This document shows, piece by piece, positions 1 through 8,201 of a stretch of 64,000 nucleotides of DNA; positions within the stretch are counted from its first letter, which is position 1; each line of letters begins with the position of its first letter. Source of the stretch: Trichomonas vaginalis G3 (Eukaryota > Parabasalia > Trichomonadida > Trichomonadidae). The DNA is taken from positions 4,311,797-4,375,796 of the forward strand of contig NC_067204.1 in assembly GCF_026262505.1 (NCBI RefSeq), in the 5' to 3' direction. A model generated the notes under the pieces. That model searched no databases and was not told the DNA's origin. It worked only from the letters and a program-made list of their open reading frames with translations. Both the position numbers and the translations under genes were made by a program.

Positions 1-17
1 TTTTATTCGAATTTGAA

Positions 18-263
18 TTAAAATGTGGGAATTCTTGGGAACGGGAAAGGCTTATTTACTTGAGGAACAGGTAAAGGTGGTGGAGGTGGAGGTGGTGGCA
101 ACCAGTCCATTTTATATTCCTTCCTAGCTAATTTCCGTTTAATTTCATGGTCGCCCTCGGAGTCTTTGAATCGGACAGGTCGAGTTACACCATTCTTGGT
201 CTCAAACTCATATATAACCTGTTTGTCTGTATTTTCGTCGACTATGGCACGAGACACGAACAT
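18..263 (-). CDS. Small protein with proline-rich tail (Polinton A)
   Basis: An 81-residue open frame with the start chosen at the ATG at 261-263. The first ~33 residues (MFVSRAIVDENTDKQ...) match the 35-residue versions in copies B and C. Copy A continues into a charged segment and then a run of eight prolines followed by a P/F-rich end. It is divergently paired with the gene at 294-557, and the two starts lie about 30 bases apart, so they probably share a promoter. The family is not recognised. Confidence 0.5.
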   Translation of the reverse strand: MFVSRAIVDENTDKQVIYEFETKNGVTRPVRFKDSEGDHEIKRKLARKEYKMDWLPPPPPPPPLPVPQVNKPFPFPRIPTF

Positions 264-293
264 TGACCAAACGGACAAAAAGTGTCATTTCAG

Positions 294-557
294 ATGGTCC
301 CGCAGCCAATCGCATTCGAGCACTTCGAAGAAGCCTTACGTTCCAAGGGAGAGGGTGTCTGGTGCAAGGCAGAGGTCATGAGACTCTACGAGCAGTACAT
401 CCTCAATGCCTGGGAGGACAAATCGTCCTTGGAATGGCAATTCTACCAACTCCTCTGGGACGACCTCCTACGCAACTGGGATGACGAAAGAGTCCAATTC
501 AGAGGTCAGGAACTAATTTTGCAAATTACCCTTAATTTAACATACTTATCCAAATAA
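294..557 (+). CDS. Conserved small acidic/aromatic protein (Polinton A)
   Basis: An 87-residue open frame, conserved in all three copies. The start is placed at the ATG at 294, with the initiator-like TCATT a few bases upstream. It is rich in W, E and D (for example LLWDDLLRNWDDERV) and probably a compact helical protein. No family is recognised. It is divergent from the gene at 18-263. Confidence 0.55.
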   Translation: MVPQPIAFEHFEEALRSKGEGVWCKAEVMRLYEQYILNAWEDKSSLEWQFYQLLWDDLLRNWDDERVQFRGQELILQITLNLTYLSK

Positions 558-606
558 ACACCTAAATTTACTTGGGGTTTCCCCCTAAAATAAAATTTTT
601 TTACTC

Positions 607-1308
607 TTAGAACCACTCGAGGTTCTCCTTACGGTTGTTGAGCTTGTCACCGTCAATGTGTCTGACCTTCGTCTTCTTGCCTGGATTTGGAACCCATTGA
701 ATTGCGACAAGCTTGCCCATGGAGATTGAACCGCGATTCCGAAGGTTAAGGTTCAAGTGTCCCAAGTTGTTGAGGACTGGGGTAAGAACCTTGCCGGTCT
801 CCCTGTTGCGGATTTGGTATGGGTAGGGTTGGGAAATTTCGTAACCGTCATCGGCAACAAGGGTTGCCCATGTAGCGGCTTCAGGAACTTCTTCGTGTTT
901 CTCTTCTTCCTCTTCTTCCTCTTCTTCCTCTTCTTCCTCGACAATTCCTTCTTCAATTCTGTGTTCACGAAGTACGGTGTTGCATGTTCTGTCCTTTCCG
1001 AGTACCTTCCAGATGGCGTCTATCTCTTCGAAGAAACGGTAGATGAGTCTGGCAAGGTCTCGGTTCTCTCTCGCGTAAATGTGCAAGGTTTCCGTGAAAT
1101 CGTTCAGGCGTTTCTCATTGGAAGCTTGGTTCATGAGGACATCGGCTTTGAGATTGGTCATCTCTGTCATAAGACTACTTTGGAGAGTCTTAATGGTGTT
1201 TGTCAGATGAACTTTCAATTGGGCAATTTGAATTTGAACTGGGCGCTTGTCTGGCAACCATGAAAGGACATCTGCTATTGTGTTCGGCTTCGGTGCTTGT
1301 TCGGACAT
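607..1308 (-). CDS. Coiled-coil / poly-Glu / HNH-type protein (Polinton A)
   Basis: A 233-residue open frame. Residues ~20-110 are helical and coiled-coil-like. Residues ~123-140 are a nearly pure glutamate run encoded by a GAA/GAG microsatellite. The last ~70 residues resemble the HNH_3/NUMOD4-associated nuclease fold: a YQIRN...GKVL strand motif, the LVAIQWVPNP motif, then RHIDGDKLNNRKENLEW, the classic HIDG..NN...NLEW signature. The family cuts DNA in homing endonucleases. Here the fused coiled coil may make it a DNA-binding or structural protein. Start ATG 1306-1308 with TCATTT just upstream. Confidence 0.75.
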   Translation of the reverse strand: MSEQAPKPNTIADVLSWLPDKRPVQIQIAQLKVHLTNTIKTLQSSLMTEMTNLKADVLMNQASNEKRLNDFTETLHIYARENRDLARLIYRFFEEIDAIWKVLGKDRTCNTVLREHRIEEGIVEEEEEEEEEEEEEKHEEVPEAATWATLVADDGYEISQPYPYQIRNRETGKVLTPVLNNLGHLNLNLRNRGSISMGKLVAIQWVPNPGKKTKVRHIDGDKLNNRKENLEWF

Positions 1309-1340
1309 CGAAAAAATGAAGTGGTTTGAGAATGGCGGTT

Positions 1341-1925
1341 TTACTTCAAAAAGCTTGTTATGACAGTTATGTCATACAACAAGTTTAAAATAATATCTTG
1401 TTCTTCTTCTGAACGTTTGTTGTCTCTTCCGATAAAAGTTTGGAACATGAGAACCAAAAAACGTTTTTTGAGATTGCGGAAGAGTTCAGGCAAACGTTCA
1501 TATTCCGGATATGTTGGGAGCAGTTCGAAACATCTGAGCTGACTTTCGGACAAAATTGGGACAATGTCAGAAAATTCATCTTTGGTCGGACTGCTTGAAG
1601 GTAAGTCCCTTACATGTAAGTAGCTCTGGTAAAGTCTTCTCATTTCTGCTAACTTTTGGAGTATAGCTTCGTAGTTTAGAAGTTTTAATTTTAAATGTCT
1701 TATTCCACTCTTGACATCTAAACGGTAACTATCCATGAGGTCAAGAGTAGCTTTGGTAGCTTTAAGTGGAGCTATCTGTTCCTTGACTTGTGCAATTTTG
1801 GTTGCAATTGTGGTTTGAGCTCCTTCAAGTTCGCCGTCTATGTCGTTCTCAACGCCTTCAAGCATGGCTTGAAACTCTTCATCGGTCCATTGAGATTGGT
1901 GTGGGACGAATTTAACTTGCTTCAT
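1341..1925 (-). CDS. Coiled-coil protein of unknown function (Polinton A)
   Basis: A 194-residue open frame, conserved in all three copies (whole in A and B). It is predominantly helical with a likely coiled coil over residues ~30-100 and a basic, hydrophobic second half (LPELFRNLKKRFLVLMFQTF). It starts at ATG 1923-1925 with an initiator-like TCATTTTTT upstream. It lies just downstream of and parallel to the Cys-rich membrane-protein gene. No family is recognised; it could be a virion scaffold-type protein, but nothing specific supports that. Confidence 0.6.
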   Translation of the reverse strand: MKQVKFVPHQSQWTDEEFQAMLEGVENDIDGELEGAQTTIATKIAQVKEQIAPLKATKATLDLMDSYRLDVKSGIRHLKLKLLNYEAILQKLAEMRRLYQSYLHVRDLPSSSPTKDEFSDIVPILSESQLRCFELLPTYPEYERLPELFRNLKKRFLVLMFQTFIGRDNKRSEEEQDIILNLLYDITVITSFLK

Positions 1926-1947
1926 TCAAAAAATGAAAAAAATGTTT

Positions 1948-2244
1948 TTACTCAAAGCGTGCCATGTATATGGCTATAAGAAACTTACCAGAAGGCTTCT
2001 TCTTCACATGAGTCTTTGGCAACTTGAGTGTTGGTGTTGGAGTTCTTGGGGGAGGTGGCTCTGAAATTTCAAATCTCTCTCGAGCGCAACAACAGATGTC
2101 AGAATAACATTCCCCACTGTCCTTCTTGCCACCATAAATTGTGTATTGACCGAACTTGCATTTGCAGGAAGACCGGTCAATACAAGGTTCACAGTTGAAA
2201 TAGTTGTACACAAACCTGTTGAGTACGAGTGTGAGTAAAAACAT
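1948..2244 (-). CDS. Small Cys-rich protein with N-terminal hydrophobic segment (Polinton A)
   Basis: A 98-residue open frame. Residues 1-15 (MFLLTLVLNRFVYNY) look like a signal or membrane segment. Residues ~18-55 carry about nine cysteines (CEPCID..CKCKF...CYSDICCC), suggesting a disulfide-rich or metal-binding ectodomain. A proline-rich linker and a basic end follow. It is present in A and B and absent from the equivalent place in C, so it is an accessory gene. Start ATG 2242-2244. Confidence 0.55.
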   Translation of the reverse strand: MFLLTLVLNRFVYNYFNCEPCIDRSSCKCKFGQYTIYGGKKDSGECYSDICCCARERFEISEPPPPRTPTPTLKLPKTHVKKKPSGKFLIAIYMARFE

Positions 2245-2271
2245 AAAAAAAGTGAAGTTAAAATGAGATGT

Positions 2272-2635
2272 TTACTGAACTGGTTGGATGTCGCCTTCAC
2301 AGGTTATGTAGAACGGCTGACCCGAGAAGTGAAGGAGACCCTTGAGAATTTGGCTCATTCTTGGGAAAGGGTTCTCTCTGTTTGGAAGTAGTATCCAAGG
2401 ACGCTTGGCAAAGAACTTGAGAAGAGCTTCTTCTTTGCTTGCTTTATGTCGTCGTAGGCTGTCCCGTCTGGTATTTGAATTGGAATTCCAGTCGAAGTCT
2501 CGAGATTCAAGGCAGCCCTTCCGTTATCCAACAGTTAACAAGCTTGCCTTTTACATTCTGCCTGAGGAAGTCTTTAACAAGCTCGTTAATTTCAATTAGG
2601 TAAATTGCCTCGTCGGTAGGTTCGACCTCGACCAT
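2272..2635 (-). pseudogene. Conserved 121-residue protein gene, broken (Polinton A)
   Basis: Counterpart of the whole gene at 51,475-51,840 in copy C (MVEVEPTDEAIYLIEI...). It starts at the very edge of the 21-bp minisatellite and is divergent from the gene at 2951. The frame is broken here. Function unknown. Confidence 0.6.
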
Positions 2636-2636
2636 T

Positions 2637-2912
2637 GCTACTGTCAGTAAAAGTACTGCTACTGTCAGAAAAAGTACTGCTACTGTCAGAAAAAGTACTG
2701 CTACTGTCAGTAAAAGTACTGCTACTGTCAGTAGCAGTACTGCTAGGAGCAGTAAAAGTACTGCTACGAGCAGTAAAAAGGAAAATTTGAGAGGGTTTTC
2801 GACGATAAAGTACTGCTACTGTCAGAAAAAGTACTGCTACTGTCAGTAAAAGTACTGCTACTGTCAGAAAAAGTACTGCTACTGTCAGTAGCAGTACTGC
2901 TAGGAGCAGAGA
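2637..2912. repeat. 21-bp minisatellite between divergent genes (Polinton A)
   Basis: Tandem ~21-bp units (core GTACTGCTACTGTCAG followed by AAAA-type spacers) in two blocks separated by a non-repeat spacer at about 2776-2808 (AAAATTTGAGAGGGTTTTC...). Some units are near-perfect inverted repeats (GTACTGCTACTGTCAGTAGC), so the DNA can form hairpins. It occupies the divergent intergenic region between the genes at 2635(-) and 2951(+), and the same arrangement occurs in B and C with different unit counts. Confidence 0.85.
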
Positions 2913-2950
2913 TTTTTATCGTTGTGGTCCGACGGTTAAGCCACAAACGA

Positions 2951-3526
2951 ATGTCCGACGTCCCACCAACCGAGCCCATTCCCAAACCAGAGGAACCTAA
3001 AGCACCAGCCCCTGCACCTCAGTTCCAGCAAGTCCCTCCACCAAATTACTACCAATTTCCACCTCAAGGTTACTACCTACCACAAGGCTTCCCGAACTAC
3101 CCTCCTCCTCAGCCTATGCCTTACTTCCCCAACCCTTGGATGTTCCAGCAAGCTCCACCCCAGCAATTCCAATCTCAATCCCAATCGAAGAGAGACCAAG
3201 AGTTCGAAGAAGGTCTGAACCGTTTACGCAAAGATTATGCCACAGCCCCTATGGAAGACGACAGGCTTTCAGTCTCTTCCCTCAAATCGACCGATTCGAC
3301 TCGTACCACAGATTCAGTTCGTGACCGTGACGACTACCTCAAGCAGTCTGAGAGACTCTTCATCCTACAATCATTTACAGTTGGAGCTCTCAAGAACATG
3401 CGCAATTACGAAGGTCAGACACCAGCTGGAGACCGCAAAACAGACGTACTCGCAAGAGCAGTCCAACTGGTCAAGACAAAGACTGAGATAGTCGACTTCA
3501 TTCTTGCAGCTTGCCCATACAAGTAA
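2951..3526 (+). CDS. Pro/Gln/Tyr-rich N-terminus, charged helical C-terminus protein (Polinton A)
   Basis: A 191-residue open frame from ATG 2951 (MSDVPPTEPIPKPEEP). Residues 1-85 are low complexity: P, Q, Y and F in QFPPQGYY-like repeats. Residues ~90-135 are charged and S/T-rich, with possible phosphorylation-prone SxxS/T clusters. The C-terminal ~55 residues are a conserved helical domain ending AACPYK. No family is recognised. The copies differ mainly in the number of P/Y/Q units. Confidence 0.6.
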   Translation: MSDVPPTEPIPKPEEPKAPAPAPQFQQVPPPNYYQFPPQGYYLPQGFPNYPPPQPMPYFPNPWMFQQAPPQQFQSQSQSKRDQEFEEGLNRLRKDYATAPMEDDRLSVSSLKSTDSTRTTDSVRDRDDYLKQSERLFILQSFTVGALKNMRNYEGQTPAGDRKTDVLARAVQLVKTKTEIVDFILAACPYK

Positions 3527-3554
3527 AAAAATAAACAATTACGAGTTAAACTTT

Positions 3555-3755
3555 TTATTCTTTCTTTTCTGAGTTGTTTAGAGCTGGTTTCTCTTGTAGG
3601 AACCTTTCGTACTCTTCCATGGTCATGTAATTGCGAATTTTGTACGCAATTCCAGGTTCGTTGTTTTTGAACCTGATGTATGTAACGCTTCCATCCTCCT
3701 CGGGGAAGTAAGCTGCTAACATCTGACCAAGTTTTCTCGGTGACTCGGAGCTCAT
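3555..3755 (-). CDS. 66-residue conserved small protein (Polinton A)
   Basis: Open frame MSSESPRKLGQMLAAYFPEE..., 66 residues, conserved with few substitutions in B and C. It is convergent with the Pro-rich gene, whose end is ~30 bases away. Its strand/turn-rich middle (GSVTYIRFKNNEPG) and acidic/basic end suggest a small globular protein. Function unknown. Confidence 0.55.
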   Translation of the reverse strand: MSSESPRKLGQMLAAYFPEEDGSVTYIRFKNNEPGIAYKIRNYMTMEEYERFLQEKPALNNSEKKE

Positions 3756-3795
3756 AAAAATGTCACTTTTTAAACGTTAAGTTTTTAGTCTTAAT

Positions 3796-3990
3796 TTACC
3801 CTTTGTTTACCCTTTGTTTGTCAAGGTAGTATTGGAGTGCAATTTCTCCAAATTCTCTGTGTCGGAGTTCTTCAGCATTTTCCAAGGTGTGCCTGGAGAA
3901 CTCAAAGAAGTTGTCAAGAACATACTGCCATGCTGCTCTTCTGAGTTCGTCGGTATTTTGGAAGTGTTGCACCTTCGAGTCTTCGGACAT
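3796..3990 (-). CDS. 64-residue conserved small protein (Polinton A)
   Basis: Open frame MSEDSKVQHFQNTDELRRAA..., 64 residues and helical, conserved in all copies. It starts at ATG 3988-3990. It ends with a QRVNKG tail encoded across a short direct repeat (TTTACCCTTTG twice). Function unknown. Confidence 0.55.
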   Translation of the reverse strand: MSEDSKVQHFQNTDELRRAAWQYVLDNFFEFSRHTLENAEELRHREFGEIALQYYLDKQRVNKG

Positions 3991-4033
3991 GAAAAAATAA
4001 CACTTTTTCTATTAAACCGTTTTGGCATTTCTC

Positions 4034-4192
4034 ATGAGTGAGTATAGTTCTGCCGAACCATTGGAAGAGAAGAAGTACCCTTGCTGGCAAAAGACAAAAA
4101 TAGTTGCCTTAGTTGTCATTGCAATTGTACTTCTCTTCACGTACATAAAACTCAGCAATGGTATTTGCTTTAAGAAGCTACCATCTTACTAA
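4034..4192 (+). CDS. Small single-pass membrane protein (Polinton A)
   Basis: A 52-residue open frame: acidic N-terminus (MSEYSSAEPLEEKK), one hydrophobic segment (KIVALVVIAIVLLFTYI), and a short tail with a cysteine and basic residues. Copy C has a 59-residue version with a longer hydrophobic segment (49,879-50,058); copy B lacks it at this locus. It is a probable membrane protein of unknown role. Confidence 0.5.
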   Translation: MSEYSSAEPLEEKKYPCWQKTKIVALVVIAIVLLFTYIKLSNGICFKKLPSY

Positions 4193-4265
4193 GACTAAAC
4201 ACTTACATTTTTCAAGCTTGACTTTTTACAATTTGAATTTTGTTGCTGAATCAGCAAAAATAATG

Positions 4266-4416
4266 TTTATGTTAGAATGTTAGATCTAACATGTTTCTAA
4301 CACGTTTTCTAACATGGTCTAAAACTCTTGAATTTTCATGAAATTTACACCAAAATATAATTTATGTTAGAATGTTAGATCTAACATGTTTTCTAACACG
4401 TTTTCTAACATGGTCT
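4266..4416. repeat. GATC-core palindrome arrays, two copies (Polinton A)
   Basis: Two ~50-bp modules, each with the perfect 14-bp palindrome TGTTAGATCTAACA (4278-4291 and 4373-4386) plus extra half-sites at ~12-bp spacing (TTCTAACA units) and flanks TTTATGTTAGAA and TGGTCTAAAACTC. Non-coding and intergenic. See the finding on compensatory change. Confidence 0.9.
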
Positions 4417-4512
4417 AAAAACTCTTGAATTTTCATGAATTTTCCCGAAATAAAAATAAAATTAGTTTTATTTTTTATTTTTATTTATTTTTTTTTATTT
4501 TGTATAAAAGAC

Positions 4513-5453
4513 ATGATTTCAACAATCGGCACAACAACAATTCAAACAACTACAGCACCAAACTCGCTAGTTATGAATCCAACATCTATGTTAGTAGAGA
4601 TGAAAACTTCATTCCTTCTTCATATACTTTCGAAACAAAAATCCAGAAGATAAAGCAAGAACTTTTAACAAGTAATTTAGACTGTAGTGCGAAAGATGAA
4701 ACAAATGAACAGTATCTTTATGAAATGCAGGACATTATTGACCATTTACCCAAATTGCCTGAAATCCAACAACAAAAACTAACCATTCCTGAATTCGACG
4801 AAATAGAAGTCAAAGCAACTGACTCAGTAGAAATAAAGAAGTTCATACGAAAGGTAAATTATGAATTCCTTGGTTTTCATTGCAACCATAAGGTTATGGA
4901 CAAAGATTGCGACATGGTATATAAGAACATCTCTGACCTTTACAAATCCGAAGAATTTAAGACCTACGACAACTTTGTTTCATTAGTTGCAAAATGTGTT
5001 TGGGAAATAAGAGATAAAGATAGTAGGGGTAAGGTATGGAACGAACAAATAAGACCCGCTATGTTCGAGATGAAGAAAACCATTGACGCCTTAGTTTTTT
5101 AGCAGGTAAGGTTTCAGAATATAACGCAAAAATGAATCCGCAATGTTCAAAATGTAAAGCAGCAATGAGGAAATATAACTACTCCGTCAAAGAGATAGAA
5201 CGTATGCGAAACGACTATGCAGATTTAAAGAAAGAAGCAGAAAAACCAGCAGAAGATAAAATGAACATGTTAGAATTTCTGAACAAAAACTATCCAACTG
5301 CTGACGATTTCCTTCTATCTGACGTCAAGAAGAAGTATAAAGAAACTTTCGGTATCGTTAAAACTTTTGACTATACTGACAGAAGAAATAGAAGCTACGA
5401 AATTGTTTAGAGTCATGAACCATCGCAACATATACCATGTAAAACGCTTGTAA
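4513..5453 (+). pseudogene. ~300-residue gene with Cys pairs, broken (Polinton A)
   Basis: Counterpart of the whole gene at 35,909-36,823 in copy B. The frame is broken here. A TATAAAA-like sequence lies just before the start (4503-4508). Function unknown. Confidence 0.65.
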
Positions 5454-5454
5454 A

Positions 5455-5616
5455 TAGTTATGTTAGAAAACATGTTAGAAAACATGTTAGATCTAACATT
5501 CTAACATAAACATTATTTTTGCTGAATTCCGTATGAAATTTCATGAGTTTTGTATGTTTTAGACCATGTTAGAAAACATGTTAGAAAACATGTTAGATCT
5601 AACATTCTAACATAAA
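5455..5616. repeat. GATC-core palindrome arrays, two copies (Polinton A)
   Basis: Two modules in the opposite orientation to those at 4.3 kb, with palindromes at 5485-5498 and 5591-5604, placed between the 3' ends of two converging genes. Each has three direct TGTTAG half-sites at 12-bp spacing, then the GATC palindrome, then an inverted half-site and an AT-rich tail. Confidence 0.9.
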
Positions 5617-5740
5617 CATTATTTTTATTGAATTCCGTATGAAATTTCATGAATTTCCTCATATGCTTGCTTCCCTCGGAAAAACCGAGAGAAGAACAGC
5701 GAGTAGTGAAAAAACCCTGGTCGCCAAAACTCTTTATTTT
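5617..5740. other. Non-coding segment downstream of the ATPase gene (Polinton A)
   Basis: AT-rich conserved non-coding stretch ending GAGAGAAGAACAGCGAGTAG and CCTGGTCGCC. Similar sequence follows the ATPase gene in B, and a duplicated version is found in C (about 47,960-48,170). It probably belongs to the 3' untranslated region. Confidence 0.4.
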
Positions 5741-6611
5741 TCAAGCTTGACTTTTTACAATTTGAACTTTGTTTGCGTAGATATGAATTCTGAAAGAAGT
5801 ATGAGGGTCTTGTATGACTTTGTACTTCTCCCATAGTTCATGTCTGTCAAACTTACCTGCCATGGACTCTTTCATAAGTTCCATGAAATCGTCTTCGGAC
5901 AATCCGGGGAAAAGTATAATGTCAGTAAGTATTCTTTTAACATCCTTACTTAAACTCTTTGCTGTCTGTACACAAATGACAACTGAGATGTTAAAGTGTC
6001 TGAGCTTCTTAAGAATTCGACACATATCTTGTTCTCTGTTCTTTAACAAAGGATGAGAAGCAAAGTCATCTAAGATAAGAAGACATCTATGAGGGTAGTC
6101 TTCCAATCGTAAGATTGCAATTTCTTCGAAATGTATTCTATCTCTTTCTGTTTGTTTCTGAAGTGTTTCTTCTCTAATATTCTCTGCATTTCCTCATTTG
6201 GGTCTTTAAACTTAGAATTTATATACTCATTTATAGCATTATACTTCAAAACTCTTCTTTGGTACTTCTTTATCCAATCTAACAACTCAGTATCCTTTAT
6301 ACATACTAACTTAGACTTCTTTATAATATCTTTGAACGAATTGACGGTTTGGTCAAATTGACCAGAAGTAACAAATAACAACTAACTCATAGAATGGGTT
6401 CTTCTCATCTAGTTCTTGTTGTTGTGCAGCCATTTTAAGATAAGTGAAAGTCTTACCCGACCCAGGTGGTGCAATTAGACCTGTTATACCATTCTGAGCA
6501 AATAAGAACTTGTCATGTATAGGTTTTATCTGAGCATTTTCTAACTTCCTCTTGTTCTTTTAAAACATTCTCAAATTTCTTGTCAATGTCAGCAAACTTT
6601 TTTTCTAACAT
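5741..6611 (-). pseudogene. A32-like genome-packaging ATPase, broken (Polinton A)
   Basis: A FtsK/HerA-type packaging ATPase as in all Polintons. The Walker A motif (APPGSGKT) and Walker B motif (LLILDDFAS) are recognisable, as is the C-terminal domain with LSEDDFMELMKESM. In working relatives this enzyme drives DNA into the capsid. The gene is broken in this copy. Confidence 0.85.
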
Positions 6612-6647
6612 ATTTTTAGAAAAATTAAAATTTTTATCTTTTAGAAA

Positions 6648-7104
6648 ATGTCTAGCGATTTCGCTATCTATATTCGAGACAAGCTTTTGACTCAAAACTT
6701 CTGTCGACCATAAAATCTTACATAGTGTAAACAAGAAAGGTGAATTTGTTCTAAAGTTCTGTTTCTGGGAATATGACAAGAACCATAAAACATTAGCAGA
6801 GAAGTCTTAAAATTTGTCAATGACAGACTTGTTGACAGAGATGACGCCTTGGAAAGATGAAGTCCAACAAAAGTTCTTAGAATGCAAAGAAGACACATGC
6901 GCTGTTCTTGAAGATGAAATAGAAAACAGAATAGAAGAGCTATTAAAGGACAAAGAACTTTTACATAAATATGGTTGCGAAATTTGACATAACTCCACCA
7001 GAGAAGAAGAAGAAGAGAGAAAAGAAAGAAAAGAAAGTAGAGAAAAGAAAGTAGAAGAGAAGAAAGAACCTGAACCAGTTCCAGAGAAGAAATTTGACAT
7101 GTAA
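6648..7104 (+). pseudogene. ~153-residue charged-tail protein gene, broken (Polinton A)
   Basis: Counterpart of 37,981-38,442 in copy B. It is divergent from the ATPase gene, with the two starts ~35 bases apart, and ends in a K/E-rich tail. Broken here. Function unknown. Confidence 0.6.
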
Positions 7105-7120
7105 AAATAAAATTTTATTT

Positions 7121-7540
7121 TTAGAACATTTCTGGGTCAATGTCAATGTTCTCTTCCTCTTTAGGGGCAAACACTGGCTTAGACTCTAAAATCTTTTTAC
7201 CCAATTTACCTTGAACTTCAACTATCTTAGACTCATAATATTCATAGTCGTCTGCTTTCTTTGGTTCATAAGGTATAACAAGTTTGTATGCTTTGCCTTC
7301 TTCGAGTTTTGAGAACTTTCTGTCAAAATTTTCTTTGACTGCTAACAAACCTTCTATGTCTAAGTCTTCAAAATTTGCACCACTTTTTCTAACAACAGCA
7401 AACTTAACTGGTGCAATGTTCCAAATTTTGTCAAATGTAGACTTTTCAAAATTGTAGAAGTAAACATTCAAATATGCGAATGGAGCTAACTTATCTTTGA
7501 CTTCTGTCATGTACTTATTTACTGAGATGAATTTTGCCAT
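7121..7540 (-). CDS. Possible ssDNA-binding protein, 139 residues (Polinton A)
   Basis: Open frame of 139 residues beginning MAKFISVNKYMTEVKDKLAP. It has alternating hydrophobic strands consistent with a small beta-barrel, then a short acidic C-terminal tail ending in aromatic Phe (EEENIDIDPEMF). An acidic tail with terminal Phe is the hallmark of replication SSBs such as T7 gp2.5, where it recruits replisome partners. It sits next to the helicase gene in B and C and is separated from it only by the HNH insertion here. The SSB assignment is inference from tail and context; no sequence family is recognised. Confidence 0.5.
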   Translation of the reverse strand: MAKFISVNKYMTEVKDKLAPFAYLNVYFYNFEKSTFDKIWNIAPVKFAVVRKSGANFEDLDIEGLLAVKENFDRKFSKLEEGKAYKLVIPYEPKKADDYEYYESKIVEVQGKLGKKILESKPVFAPKEEENIDIDPEMF

Positions 7541-7582
7541 CTTTTCTATCGGATAAAAAAGATTTTTTTTATAAAAAACGTT

Positions 7583-8167
7583 TTAAAATGGTATGCCATA
7601 TAGCTTCTTGAATTTGTTAAGAAATAGTCTAACGCATTTTCCATCTGTATCTCTAGCGTTTACATGAGCACAGCCATCCTTAGTAAAATATACTTGTAAT
7701 TTTCTATAGTTTACGCCGGTATAAAGGTAGAAAGAGTCCTGTTCTTCGCTATAGTAGTAAAACTCAAACGTATGCTCGCCATAGTCTGTAATTTCAATTG
7801 CTTCATCTTCTAGTTCGTCGACAAATTCGAATACTATATCTCTAAATTTGCTTTTGTTCTTATTGTTTTCAGAACGAGTGACCCAACGCAAGTTTTCAAG
7901 TCTATTGTCGTTTCTTATATGGTTTATATGGTCTACAAAAGGTAAATTGTTAGGGTTCGGTATAAAATGAGTTGCAATGACAACATGTTTAAAATAGTTT
8001 TTTCCACTCATACTCATCCTAGCATATCCGTTATTTTGCTCCCATCCGCTTAAAACTCTTTTTGTCTCTTTGTTTCTGACTTCAAATGACTCACAACAGT
8101 GAATTTCATATTTCTCATCTAACAAACAAGTTTTCCAACAGTCTTTTCCAACAAACTCAGCGTACAT
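7583..8167 (-). CDS. Free-standing HNH homing-type endonuclease, present only in copy A
   Basis: A 194-residue open frame, start ATG 8165-8167. The N-terminal ~55 residues match the NUMOD4-like region (FEVRNKETKRVLSGW). The HNH_3 core follows: VVIATHFIPNPNNLPFVDHI, then NHIRNDNRLENLRWVTRSEN, with the paired His and Asn residues of the family. The C-terminal ~85 residues are acidic and aromatic and not recognised. Family members make site-specific DNA breaks that promote their own copying. B and C have no gene here: their neighbouring genes are ~35 bases apart, so a ~0.6 kb cassette (about 7,568-8,192) was gained by A or lost by the others. Confidence 0.85.
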   Translation of the reverse strand: MYAEFVGKDCWKTCLLDEKYEIHCCESFEVRNKETKRVLSGWEQNNGYARMSMSGKNYFKHVVIATHFIPNPNNLPFVDHINHIRNDNRLENLRWVTRSENNKNKSKFRDIVFEFVDELEDEAIEITDYGEHTFEFYYYSEEQDSFYLYTGVNYRKLQVYFTKDGCAHVNARDTDGKCVRLFLNKFKKLYGIPF

Positions 8168-8201
8168 TTCAAATAAAATAAAAAAATACTGTTTTTAAAA
8201 T

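Noticed and set aside
757-1263. Plus-strand 168-residue frame opposite the HNH-type gene
   Set aside because: Shadow of the real gene: its Phe/Leu run is the complement of the poly-Glu tract, and the opposite frame has the recognisable HNH motif.
2764-2985. Serine-rich protein (SSSTFSD heptads) in the 21-bp minisatellite
   Set aside because: It lies in the divergent intergenic region and is interrupted differently in each copy; the repeat is 21 bp, so any frame stays open by construction.
5814-6056. Plus-strand frame opposite the packaging ATPase
   Set aside because: Antisense of the Walker B region; composition follows the ATPase codons.
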